64,000 bases of DNA from contig CM067081.1 of the NCBI GenBank assembly GCA_034008185.1, forward strand, positions 2,976,001-3,040,000, written 5' to 3'. Below the pieces are notes generated by a model, which was not told where the DNA came from, ran no database searches, and saw nothing but the letters and a program-made list of their open reading frames with translations. The stretch comes from Gorsachius magnificus (lineage: Eukaryota; Chordata; Aves; Pelecaniformes; Ardeidae). Position numbers and translations under genes: made by a program. Below are positions 1 through 11,882 of the stretch, in pieces (positions within the stretch are counted from its first letter, which is position 1; each line of letters starts with the position of its first letter).

Positions 1-812
1 CAGATCTTGGCTCTCCAACCTGTACTGATCACTGCACCTGCAGCTTGAGCCCCAGCAGCGCTGGAGGAGCAGATGAGGTGGGGTGAAGGACATGGTTGGG
101 TGGAATAGGAGAGGTGGTGTTGCCAGCTGTGCCTAGGGCCACTTCTCCAAAATCACTTTGGGGTCCACCCCCTGCAAGCATGCTCCATGTGTTAGATCAC
201 TTGTGTACTACGTAGCTGTCATCGTCTCTCTGCATTAACTCTTCAGCTGACTTAAGTTTTTTATTTTTAAAAAAAAAGGAGCATGTGTTTAAAATGGAAT
301 CAAAATTTAGTCATCAAAATGAAAATGGATTCCTGATATAGTTAAACTGATATAAACACGTGATTTCCCAAGTGAAACTGCTTTGGAAGATATATATAAG
401 CACTACATTTTGAAATTGGAACAGATAGGAAAGTGGGAAGTCTGTTATCAAGCCATGGCACAGTGTGTTAGTGTAGGAAAATGTGGTGTATAATTTTTCC
501 TAATGAGTAGGGTGTGTGCTCTGGAGACAAAGCTTGACTTTCAGATATGAAGTGTTAACACCTGTGGAATTCATGGACCTCATCTGTGAGCCTGTCTCTT
601 CCTTCAGGAGCCGCCTTTACTTTCTGCCATGTTGCCATCTCTTAATGGGGGAAAAAAAAAATATGCTCAAACACATTTTGTTTCCTGAAACCTTGCTTGC
701 TTTAATGCATAAAAATTACTCTTGCCTATCGTGAGCAAACAAGTGACAAGCTGTGACTTTTTTTTGCTGAGCTTCTGGTATTTTTACTTCTCCATCTACC
801 CACATCCTTTGT

Positions 813-1228
813 TCTGGAGCCCCAGGCTGCTGGGGAGTGGCTGGGGGAGCTGGGGGTGTTCAGCCTGGAGCAGAGGAGGCTGAGGGGAGCCCTCATCGCT
901 CCCTACAACTGCCTGAGAGGAGGGGGGAGCCGGGGGGGTCGGGCTCTGCTCCCAGGGAAGGGGCGATGGGACGAGGGGCAATGGCCTCAAGTTGTGCCAG
1001 GGCAGGGTGAGGTTGGCCCTGGGGAACAATTCCTTCCCCAAAGGGCTGTCAGGCCCTGGAAGGGGCTGCCCAGGGAAGGGGTCGAGTCCCCAGCCCTGGG
1101 GGGATTTAACAGCCAGGCAGAGGCGGTGCTGAGGGCCAGGCTTTGGGGGTGGGATGGCAGGGGTAGGGGAACGGTTGGGCTGGGGGAGCTTAAAGGGCTT
1201 TTCCAACCTAAATGATTCTATGATTCTT
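813..1228 (+). mobile_element. CR1 fragment, GC-rich subfamily
   Basis: It begins inside the C-terminal part of CR1 ORF2, at the region encoding [12 protein letters not shown], and runs to the 3' tail 'gattctatgattct'. It belongs to the GC-rich subfamily also seen at 7879, 14209, 31462, 37997, 47712 and 54940. The reading frame is broken. It lies in sense orientation to the host gene, one of only two intronic copies that do. Confidence 0.9.
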
Positions 1229-2480
1229 CTGTTGTATAGTTTAACATCTACATTTTGTGCTCCATGAGGCAGGGTTTATCTTGTACTTCTATGCGTATGA
1301 TTTGGCACATCAGGGCACAAATCCTGTTTTGAAGGTTTTGGGTATGACACAGCTGCTTACTTGTCCATAAATGCCTTTCAGGCTTAGTATATAGTGTGGT
1401 TGAAGTTCAGAGCAAGTTGTTCTCTAACAAAAGGAATAAAAGTGTCTGATATGTATTGGCTCATTTACTTTTTGATCAGTCCAGAATGCTTGGAAAACCA
1501 GAGCTTGAAAGTATTTTGTTTTTCAAGAGACTGGAAATACTAAAGGGGATAGTGTGTCTGTCTTTGGCCTTGTGCATAATTCATGTGAATATTTCTCAAG
1601 CTAATATTGTGTAAATAGGGGAAAAAAAAAAAGAAAAAAGCTGGTTCATTTTGGCAAATATAAGTTGCTAGTTGTTTTCAGGAAGGCCATTGCTGACCAG
1701 ACCTTGGTTTAATGCTCCCTGACCTCAGCTTTTAAGTTTGAAATATGCTCCATCATATGAAAAATGATTTCCAGTATCAGGCTGTCTTAGTGCTACTTGG
1801 CGTTCACCGAGCAACTGTGTTAGCCTGGTGGGAAACAGATCTTACAGAGGTTAAACTATTGATTCTATACTCCATGAATGAGAGATCTTCACACTCGATT
1901 CAAAATCTTGTCTTTTTTTCAGAAGTCAATCTCCTTTGCCCATTAAAAGTAGCGTAATGGATGCCTGGAAGCAGTTCAGCTTAGGGGAAATATGGGGCTG
2001 GGAGCTGAGAATCCCTAAATTTTTTCCTACATTTAGGCTCTATGGCATGGGCCAAATCACTTGGTCTTTGAGTAATGCTTTCTCAAAGCAAGAGCCTTTT
2101 CACCTGAAGGAGCAGGTTTTACTAACCTGGATGAATGCTTTAGAAAAACTGCCAAAAGCTCCATTTTACCCATTTTAAAACAAGGGCTTTCCCAACATGG
2201 CATAAAAGTAGAAATAGTTGAAGGACTTTGTGTTTGCGGTACCTAATGGTGTGCATTGTTCATGCACACTGAAACAATTCTGTGGGTTCCTTCCCTGCAA
2301 CATCTTAAGGTACAAGGTAAAGCTAGACTGATGCCAAACGGGAAAAGTGCCTGGGTTTGGAGGGGATTTCTCAAAGCCTGAAGGTAATGAATAAATGTTG
2401 AAGGTGTGAGTAGGACCAGATGTAAATTTACCCAAACCTATTTGGAAACTTTATTATATTGCTCTGAATTGTCATTGAGC

Positions 2481-2703
2481 AATCACAGAATGGCTTGGGT
2501 TGGAAGGGACCTTTAAAGGTCACCCAGTCCAACCCGCCTGCCATGAGCGGGGGCATCTCCAACTGGGTCAGGTTGCTCACAGCCCTGTCCAACCTGGCCT
2601 GGAATGTGTCCAGAGATGGGGCATCTACCACCTTTCTGAGCAGCCTGGGCCAGTGTTTCACCACCTTAATCATAACAAATTTCTTCCTTATATCTAAGTC
2701 TGA
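2481..2703 (-). mobile_element. CR1 fragment, antisense
   Basis: The left edge 'aatcacagaatgg' is the reverse complement of the CR1 3' tail. It is followed by the usual 'ggttggaagggacc' block and the antisense of the ORF2 C-terminus. It is cut off after about 220 bp and is more diverged than the copies at 20721 or 42453. Confidence 0.88.
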
Positions 2704-3484
2704 AACCTCATCACTAGCAGAGAGAATTTCAGAGGCTTGGGTGTGGACGTTCACTTGCCACCTGAGCTGATGGGATAGCCCCGCTGCAGCCATGCAGCTT
2801 TTCAAACCTGGCTGAAAAGAGTTTGGGCTCTGTGCTATAGTCATTCCGATTTCCAGCCAGGACAAGGCGGGTGAATTCACTGTACCTACCTGTACACTCC
2901 TGAGACTGTTGCCCCTTTGGTGTTTGTAGGTAAGAAGCAAACTTCAGGTGTCCCTATGCAGTGCAAAATTATGCTTGGGGAGCCAAACACATGAAGAAAA
3001 CTTCATGTTTGTGATGGAGGTACAAAATGTTACTTGTCTTTCTCCTTCTGGCTTTTTGCACGTCTGACCTTTCATTCTGTGCCTGAGGTAATGATTTTTT
3101 CATACAAGAGTTCAGGAGGAATGAGGTAATAGGAAGTAAGTGTGCCCATGTCTTATAATCCAATAACCATCACTTTGTGATACCGAGGCATTTTTAAGAA
3201 GTTCTGACCGGAACCTGGAAAGGTTACGCTGTATAGTTTCATCTCATCAAGCTCTAATGCAGCAAGACTACACCCGAATGGTAAACATGGTTTTAGTTAT
3301 TTGAGTGCTTCGCTGGGGAAGGGGGGAAGCTTTTCTGAGGCCAGTGATTGCTTTATCTTCTAAATTGCTTTTTTTTAACGTCCTTTCTGTAAAGTGGTCA
3401 TGGTATATGAGAGGCACCTTTATGGGCAAGGAGGCCCATATATGTTATTTTTATAATGAGCCCACTAACCACCAAATTTTACAG

Positions 3485-3698
3485 GAATATTTATGTAAGT
3501 GGCTGTTCCCCCCAGCCCATCTTTGACGATGGTTTCCCATATCCTTACTGGGACACCAGGCTCGAACCACGAAGACTAACGTTTGAGACCTCTCTGGAGG
3601 GGTATTGTGTTTACTCGCAGGAAGGGCTTCATAAATACGAGCGAGAGAGTCCTGGAGGAAACACAGCTTTTGGCTCATCTAAATGTTTAGTTCTACAA
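3485..3698 (+). CDS. Candidate coding exon, uncertain
   Basis: An open frame of 71 codons follows an acceptor-like 'aaattttacag' at 3484. It is flanked by a modest donor (CTACAA|GTGTGT at 3699) and would end exactly on a codon boundary, which is the phase needed by the exon at 11790. The predicted peptide includes SPQPIFDDGFPYPYWD and is rich in aromatic and charged residues, with CpG-containing codons. Against it, the frame continues open past the donor to 3836, both splice sites are only moderate, and I do not recognise the protein. A chance open frame is quite possible. Confidence 0.22.
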
Positions 3699-6198
3699 GT
3701 GTGTTCTGCATGTACTCAAACACGTACTCCTATTTCCTTATTTTCTTGTGGTCTATCTCCAATAAGCGCTATTGCTGTGAAACCAAGATCCAGCATTAAA
3801 TATTGTCTATTATCACATTTCAGTTTTAGAAATTAGAAGAAAACTACTTCACCAGTGTTTGGCAGAATGTTGCAAGTTGCTGAGTGTTAGCATCCAGGCT
3901 GCTGCTTGTGTTTGAATAATCATCAGGCTTTGTATCTTGGTGGATGTGAGGGGCAGAAGCAGCTTAACATAATTCTAAGGCAAATCAAAGAAGGTAGAAC
4001 GGAATTTGATCTGTGATCAGATGAGAATGTAGTTTCCCTGCTCACTGCAGAATCACTCCTGTACTTCGATTTCATCCATGAATTTCCCCTGCCTTTCAGG
4101 TAGAAGTGAATTAAAATTCTCCAGCCTGAGTGGAGAGGGAAGGAGATGGGCTGTTCTTGGGGTAGCAAGAACCAGTGGGCGAAAAAAAAGTTACCATATG
4201 AATTTGATGCAGGTTGTATGAGCTGGATCAGTTCGAGCTTCATGCTAACCTAATGTGCATAGACAACCATAACACAGAGGTCAAAATTTCCTAACGATAG
4301 CATTGGCTGTCTTGGACCAGTGACTTTACAGCATCTTGACTGGGAATTATCAGTGTTACAGATGAAAGTAAGAGAAAAGGAGAATTTCTTATTGATAGCA
4401 GCCTCAACCTTGAAAATAGCGTGGGGTTGGGGGGGAACCAAGCTAGTTTAGGCTAAGCACATTTTAAAAATAACAGTGTGATTGTAAGCAGCATAAAGAA
4501 GGGACAGCAGAAAATGGAATTGGTATCTCCAGCTTTGATTGCTGTTTGAATGCCTTATCTATTATTGCTAAATCAAAATTGTGATGGGAGTCCTTTAAGG
4601 TGGCTTTAATGAAGGCTTTTTTAAGCACGCTGGGCCAGCTTGAGGGACTTTAAAGCGTGTGCCCGGTGGATTAATGAAGGACACGGGTCTTCAAAGCTGT
4701 TGATGTAACTTGTTTTTCTTGTTAGTTTAGTACTCTTAGAAGAATGGCAAAGTAAACATCTGCTTTTCGGGATGGACCTCTGCACAGCGTTGAAATCCCC
4801 TTGGGAGAAGGAGGCAGGCGTTGGCATATCAAAATACAAGTCAGCATTTCTATAAAAATAACTGCGCATTTGAGCACTCCCTCTGGTTCGGATGAGGGCT
4901 GTCACTGCTGTGGCAGTCCTCCATTTGCTCCTTCTTGAAAGCAAGGTTGAGGACTTAAGACTTGTTATAATCACAGTGCTTGCTACGTTGCTTTTTTCTC
5001 TCCTACTTCCCCAAGAAGCTTAAATAAAAAAAAAAAAGTGCCTTGGTCAGATTTACCTCCAAACTGTGCCAGATCCAAACTGACAGACTTTTAAATACGA
5101 AAAATGAAAATGAATTTTAAATCTTTAGTTTTAAGATACACTATCTAAAGAGCTAATTGATACCACAACGAGTTTCACTGGTGCTACGGCTTAAGGGTTT
5201 TCTCAGTAAAGCCACGTAGCTGTTCAGAGCTAGAACAGCTAGATAGATTTAATGAAACAAAGGGAAGCAACATGTTAAAAGTGCAAATAATCTAAAATTT
5301 TATAATTTCCCCCAAAAGGTATAAACACATACAACTGTTTATATAGCAGCAGGCATTATTTCACTGATCCCCCAAGTTGTATAAAACAATCCCAGCCAGT
5401 GCTCCTTCATACTCTGAAAAGTCATCCAGGATCTTGTAAAACAATTAACTATGTCATTTTATTAAAACTTGCATTTTATATTTCGGTCCCAGCATTTGAC
5501 ATCCTCTGAAAACCTTATGTAAATGCTTGGCTTCTAACCAATGCTGCGAGCTTGATTGAAAGTACACTTTTGCTTCTATTTTTGTTTGTGGGTTTTCACA
5601 TTTGTGGAGCAGATGTCCTTTTGAATGCTTGATGCTATCAAGAAAACCTCCTCATTTAACTGAAAATAACTCAAAATTGCTTTTGACTGCTTTAACAGTA
5701 TATGAGCTTGCATAGTGTAGTAGTAGGTTGGGTCAACCTCTTGGATAGATGCAGACGGTGCTACAACGTCAAGGACCAGCTGCCTGCAGTAGAGACTAAG
5801 GGAAGCATACAAATGCTGGAGGTTTCAGTGTGGACTCGGGTATTATGCATAACGTACAAAAAAATTTTGAACTTTATTAACATAGTCTGAGCTGTAAGAA
5901 TGCTTCCACATGTCTTAAGACAAGATGGATATGGCTGGGGAAACAATATGGTAAATGATGAACAGATGAGTTCAGAATTGGAGCCATTCTGCGCTCCCAA
6001 AAAAGGATATTCCAGTCAAGGTACTTTGTGGATTCTGGCTGGAATAAATGTATATGCTTGTACAGCATTAGTCATTAAATACTGTTACAGGAATTAGTAT
6101 AGGAAATGGGCTATTCTTCTTTGCATGTAAATGCAGGATATTGTCTTTTTTTTTTTCTTCAGAGGCAGCCCCTTAGTGGCAAAAGCCCTAATTTTGAT

Positions 6199-6500
6199 CA
6201 TAGACTCATAGGATGTTTTCGGTTTGAAAGGACCTTTAGAGGTCACCCAGCCCAATCCCCCTGCAGGAGCAGGGACACCTTGAACCACATCAGGTTGCTC
6301 ACAGCCCCGTCCAACCTGGCCTGGAATGTTCCCAGGGATGGGGCCTCCACCACCTCTCTGGGCAACCCCTGCCAGGGTTTCACCACCCTCACTGTAAAGA
6401 ATTTCTTCCTTAGATCCAGTCTAAACCTACCCTGGTTTAGTTTAAAACCATTACCCCTTGTCCTGTCCCAGCTGGCCCTACTAAAAGATTGTCCCCACCT
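6199..6500 (-). mobile_element. CR1 fragment, antisense
   Basis: It starts with a diverged octamer tail ('catagactcatagg') and then 'ggacctttagaggtcacccagcccaa'-type 3' UTR sequence. The antisense of the ORF2 C-terminus (RLDGAVSNL and FKLNQGRF type) extends to about 6500. Confidence 0.9.
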
Positions 6501-7203
6501 TGGGTGCTGTCTGGTATTGCCCAGACATAGAAAGATAGCTAAATGGTTTCTTTTTAAGGAAGCTTATTTAAAAAACTGCAATAGTTCTAGTACTTTTATC
6601 TTATGGACATTATAGGAGAGTAACTGAACCTTTGCAGGTTTGTGTTTTAAATAGTTAACAAATGAGGTAGCTACACTGGTGGTGATTTGATGAATGTTTT
6701 ATTGTGGAATTGCTACCTTTAGAAAGGTGCTAAGCTTGTATGTTGTCTGACATGATTTTAATTGAGAATAACAGTCTAGTTGACAAAATAAATTACTTGG
6801 AAGAGGCTTGGATGGCAGGAGCAGTTTAGAGATGCTCAGGATGGAGCTGATTCATTGCTGAGGACAGATGACTTCTTTCCAGTAGAAGTTTAAACCATGG
6901 CCCAGAAGGAAATGCAGGTAGAAACTGGAGCAACTGGGTATTACTTTTTTTTTTTTCTTCTTCCTAAAGGTTCTAAACCAATTATGCCTGGCTTTTTAGG
7001 AGTTAACTTTTAATTTATTTGTCATGCCTTACCTACGGCTAATATTGTGGTTGTGTTAGCTGGAACAATTTTCTTAGTCTTTGATGGAAATTAAGTGTTT
7101 AAACATTTTATTGGAAAGCTAATACAAGTTTTAAGAATAAATCTACCTTTCACTCGTGACAACCACTGTTGTAAATGCAGCTTATTTCAACATTTATGGT
7201 TTT

Positions 7204-7321
7204 CATAGAATCATAGAATGTTTTAAGTTAGAAGGGACCCCTAGAGGCCATCCAGTCCACCCCCCCTGCAGGGAGCAGGGAGACCTTTAACCAGATCAGA
7301 GCCCCGTCCAACCTGGTCTTG
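7204..7321 (-). mobile_element. Short CR1 fragment, antisense
   Basis: Two octamer units ('catagaatcatagaat') are followed by about 100 bp of CR1 3' UTR and the last ORF2 codons. It ends at 'ccaacctggtcttgg'. It is a severely 5'-truncated copy. Confidence 0.88.
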
Positions 7322-7878
7322 GTTTTCTGTGATGTTGGAATAAATGGCAAGTATAATGTCAGATACCTGCCAGTATGATAGGCTGGTCTTCTGTAGAGAT
7401 AGGGTTTGCCTTAATATAAATTTAATCTCTTCTTTCCTCAGATTCTTCTGTACAGGTACGTCCTGAAATTGTCTTAGGACAAACAAAAGCCTCAGAATTA
7501 CAACAGCAGGCTAGGCAGTTATGTACCGACAGCTACAAATACTGTTGATCCCCTTTTCAAAGCCTTTTCATAACGCTGAAATTCTTAAGTTTATCCCACA
7601 GCATTTGCACCGTCAGAGGTTTGGGATACAGGTTTTCTGAGAAAGGAATCAAGTTGAATGAACCTCTACTTGTTTTCTAAAATCCTGCAGAAACATAAAT
7701 ACGTATTATGGTTTTTTCCAGCTACGGGTTACTAGTGGCTTCTTTATGTATCTAATTAAATAACACAGCAGCCAAAGCAACAAAGTACAATAGAATGTTG
7801 AAAACTTCTCTTTTAGAGATGAGAAAAGGAATAAATCTGTCATTGAAAAAATTAAAGTAAATTTCCCCCCCCCCCAAA

Positions 7879-8220
7879 ATCATAAATCACAGAATTGTTT
7901 AGGTTGGAAGAGCCCTTTAAGCTCCCCCAGCCCAACCGTTCCCCTACCCCTGCCATCCCACCCCCAAACCCGGCCCCAGCCCGCCCTGCCCGCTGTAAAC
8001 CCCCCGGGGGGACCGACCCCCCCTTCCAGTGCCTGACAGCCCTTTGGGGAAGGAATTGTTCCCCAGGGCCAACCTCACCCTGCCCTGGCACAACTTGAGG
8101 CCGGTGCCCCTCGTCCCATCGCCCCTTCCCTGGGAGCAGAGCCCGACCCCCCGGCTCCCCCCTCCTCTCAGGCAGTTGTAGGCAGCGATGAGGGCTCCCC
8201 TCAGCCTCCTCTGCTCCAGA
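7879..8220 (-). mobile_element. CR1 fragment, GC-rich subfamily, antisense
   Basis: It starts after a C-run with 'aatcataaatcacagaattg' and carries the GC-rich 3' UTR ('gccctttaagctcccccagccc'). It ends at the antisense of [18 protein letters not shown] near 8220. It shares the subfamily's characteristic indels and also lacks part of the segment between the GLSGTGRG-like region and the 3' UTR. Confidence 0.9.
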
Positions 8221-8822
8221 CTAGAGAACTGCTCATAAAATATGACGCGTCTCATCCACTACTTGTTTCTGTGGAGTATGTGTTGCTGGTAACTGGTGTG
8301 AGAGCAGCTCAGACTCCTGTCTGAAGTGTCTCCCGTCTTCGGCTTATTTGTTGTCCAGTTCATGTTTACTACGTGGTTTTGTTCCATGAAATAACATTTC
8401 ACACGGCACTTGGGAAAACAGAGCTGTATATAGGAGCTAAATATTTGTAAGGAAATGGCGGTTAATATTTTATTACTTGAACATCGTTAATGATTTACTC
8501 GTGGTCCTGTGGGGAATACACAGTCATAAATAAATGTGAACACAAATCTTGGACACTTGTTCACTCGAATTAAAACAGGCACATTTTCTTTGGATGGCCA
8601 GGTCTGTAATATCCTGAAGGAACAATCTAATCTTTAAATAAAATGTTGCTTTTTGCAAATGAGACTTGGTTCCTTCGGAAGCTTTGCGCGGGGCGGGCAG
8701 AGATGGGTGATGTTTAATATCGACAATTGAAATGTGAACTCAGTTTCTTAGGAGAATCAAGACAGCACACGGTCACCTCTTTCTGCTTTTGTTTTCCTAC
8801 CAAGACATCGTGTTTCACTGTT

Positions 8823-8888
8823 CTTCTCCCCCCTTGATCCCTGCCTTCTCCCCCCTTGATCCCTGCCTTCTCCCCCCTTGATCCCCGC
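8823..8888. repeat. 22-bp tandem repeat, three units
   Basis: The unit CTTCTCCCCCCTTGATCCCT plus GC occurs three times head to tail (8823-8844, 8845-8866, 8867-8888). The first two are identical and the third differs by one T-to-C change. It is a pyrimidine-rich minisatellite in an intron, with no spacers and therefore not CRISPR-like. Confidence 0.95.
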
Positions 8889-10439
8889 ATTCTTTTTTTA
8901 GTTCTGCTATGCTAAGCTCTATCTTGATGTTCCTTTTAATTCTCATGGGCAAAGCAGCTGTCCTCTCCCTAAATTTTTCCCTTTTTAAAATAGATTTTGA
9001 TGTCAAAGGGTACTTGTATGAATCCCATTGTAACGGCTCATGGGTGATGGTTGCTACTGTTGGTCAGTGTCCTGCTGTTTCTTGGATGAGTAACTATTCA
9101 TGTATGTGTGGGGTTGGCTGTTAAAAAATATTGCACTTAAGGAAAGGTGTATAAGAAATGCTTTACAGGTTGGGGAAAAAAACCCAGCCCTTGCTAATGA
9201 TGCAGCAGAGGGACAGAGCAGGAGGAAGAAGAGTTCTGCTCTCTTAACTACAACAGAAATATCTTTTTTCTTTTTTTTTTTTTCTTCTTTTCCCTCCACG
9301 CTTCCATCTGCTGTGTGCTGTACATGTAGGGGGTTCTCTCGTTCAGTAGAGGTAGAGAAACTTCTTTTTGGGGTATGTGAGACCACTGCAGACCACTGCA
9401 AAGCAGGAGTTGACCTTGTTGCGCTAATGAGAAGGTAATTTTGGAACCAGACTAAAACCTGGGAAGTAACTCATGGCTCTGATGCTTTGACTGGTTTGGT
9501 TTCTTGGGGTTTTGTCAGTTTTTATTTTTCCCACCCGCATGACTAGAAGGCAGGTGAGTTTTTCAACAGTTTTTGGAACTACTTGTAGGTTTGTTGCCTA
9601 ACTACATCGTTGTCAGCTTGTATCAATACAGACACGTAAGGCAATAGTGCTTTGCTTTTTAAGCTGTTACAAAGCCAAAATAGAATGCAGTTTATGAAGT
9701 TAAATCACTTTTTTCTAGAGGTTTCACAAAATTTGCAATATGAAAATGTGTTTTAGCACAGAAATAGTGGGTTTGCTCCTGTTTTGATACAAGAGTGTGT
9801 CTCGTGCATTCCTCTGATCTCGGCTGTTGGAAACAAGAGAGATCCCTTAATCCAATTCTTTTCATACTCTGAAACCTTAGAATTTAAGGATGACTATAAA
9901 GGGGTATTCTGTGAACATTTGATTGTAGGAGGAGGAACAAATGTAATGGCTTTGATTTTTTTCTTTTTTTTTTTTTTTTAAATTTCTTTTGCTCCAGGCT
10001 AGTTCTTTGGTTAACCAAATCCACTGTAATCCCATCAGGAGAATGTGGTGATCATTTAGTAATTTATATTGTATGGTTGTCTTAATCTGGGTTCTGTCAT
10101 TGTAGCAGAAAATGTGAATCCAAGCCCACCATGTGACTTGGCTGTGTCCATATGGAAATAATAACCTGCATAATAAATGGCCTACTGTTGTACAATGCGG
10201 TACCGAGGATGATTTTCTTCCAAAGCAATTTTTCTTTCTAAAACTTGGACAAGCAGAGAAATCATTCCCAATTTCAAGAGTCTTTTTCCGTGCAAAACTG
10301 ATTGGTCCAATGTTTGGGAGAAGTCAGAAATTTTTCTACTGTAGAGAGCGCTTGCCTACACCTTCCATTCATGAATTATGGAAGCAGGTGTGTAATTCTG
10401 AAAACCGAATTTAACATTGAGTGGGATCGTTCCATGTTT

Positions 10440-10743
10440 CAGCAAGTCAAGGGTCAGCCTCTTATCCCTGGTAATGGACGATAGGATGAGGGGAAATGGT
10501 CTGAAGTGGTGCCAGGGCAGGGTTAGGTTGGACATTGGGAAAAATTTCTTCACAGAAAGGTCTGTCAGGCACTGGAAGGGGCTGCCCAGGGAAGGGGTCG
10601 AGTCCTCACCCCTGGGGGGATTTAACAGCCGGGCAGAGGCGGTGCTGAGGGCCAGGGTTTGGGGGTGGGATGGCAGGGGTAGGGGAACGGTTGGACTTGG
10701 TGATCTTAAAGGTCTTTTCCAAGCTAAACGATTCTATGATTCT
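10440..10743 (+). mobile_element. CR1 fragment, sense
   Basis: It begins at 'cagcaagtcaagggtcagcc' in the ORF2 C-terminal region (L-TDDR-RGNGLKW-type residues). It continues through the GC-rich 3' UTR and ends 'gattctatgattct'. Its first half resembles the 32026 and 36508 family and its second half the GC-rich family, so it may be an intermediate or a converted copy. Confidence 0.9.
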
Positions 10744-11771
10744 AAGTCACTCTGTTGGTATCAAATCTGTGCCATTACTGTACGTGTGTGTTGGAGGTCA
10801 GCTGTGCCTTCCAGAGGCTCTTATCCACTGAGAACTGCGTATGATGTTGCTACTGCTTCATTCTGATAGTCTTAATGATATTGAATTTAAGGATTCTTTT
10901 TTTCACATTTCAATCACACAAGGGATAAATTTCCCTGAAGTTTTGAGACTGAATCTTGAAAGAAAGAAATGCTTTTTCCCTTCCATGTGCCACTTCCAGA
11001 GGTATTTTCAGTTTGGGGACGACTTATTAAGTAAATAAGTAGTTTATAATTCCCAGCAGCGACAGCTATGTCATGCGTACTTCATTTGATAACCTGAGGG
11101 GAGAAGCAAGTTGCAGCTTGCCTGGAGTCAGTGATATTGAATCTTTTAATTTATGTTTGCATCCACATAGGAGTTAATACTTGGGTTAATGTAAGTCGAT
11201 ATTTGAAGCCTTTCTCTTGGCTTCGTGGCACTCTATTTGCACGCTGGGTTTAATTATGAGAGTAATAGCAGTCGAAATGTTGATGTAAACTGTGTGGGGA
11301 ACACAGATTTAGATCTGTTGTGCGGCAGTATGTATTTTTCACTAGTTGATATCACTGTCGTAATTCCACTACTGATTCCAGCATACACGGATACGCTTGG
11401 GATGACAGAGGACACTTGCGCACAAATAAATGTTTTGACTTGGTGGATATAGAACATTGTGTTGAAATTTTGTCTTTTCGCTTAAGGGCTGTATTTTTGT
11501 TAAGCTATGCGGCTGCTCTCCCATTACAGGTTGGAAACGGAAAAAGTGTAATGAGGTTTAACGGCCAGATTGACTGATTATTTTGTCCCTGTTCTTGGGT
11601 GGGTTTTGCTAATACAAAGTTATGAGTATTAAATGGAACATTTCCTTAAGGGGAATACATCTGTTGAAACCGCTTGATTATCCTACGCTTTCTTTGAAAA
11701 CTTGGTAAATTAACTGACTATAACTTTATATTCATTGGACTCTGGGATTTGGAAAGCTGTGCTAATTTTAG

Positions 11772-11882
<111 letters not shown>

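Noticed and set aside
8823..8888. Direct repeats considered as a CRISPR array
   Set aside because: Units are contiguous with no spacers, in vertebrate DNA. It is a minisatellite.
9537..9551. CAG|GTGAGT donor-like site
   Set aside because: No plausible acceptor or open frame precedes it. Isolated consensus donors are common by chance in introns.
10133..10388. 93-codon open frame ending at a CAG|GTGTGT donor-like site
   Set aside because: There is no matching acceptor in frame and no recognisable protein. It also lies next to a CR1 insertion.
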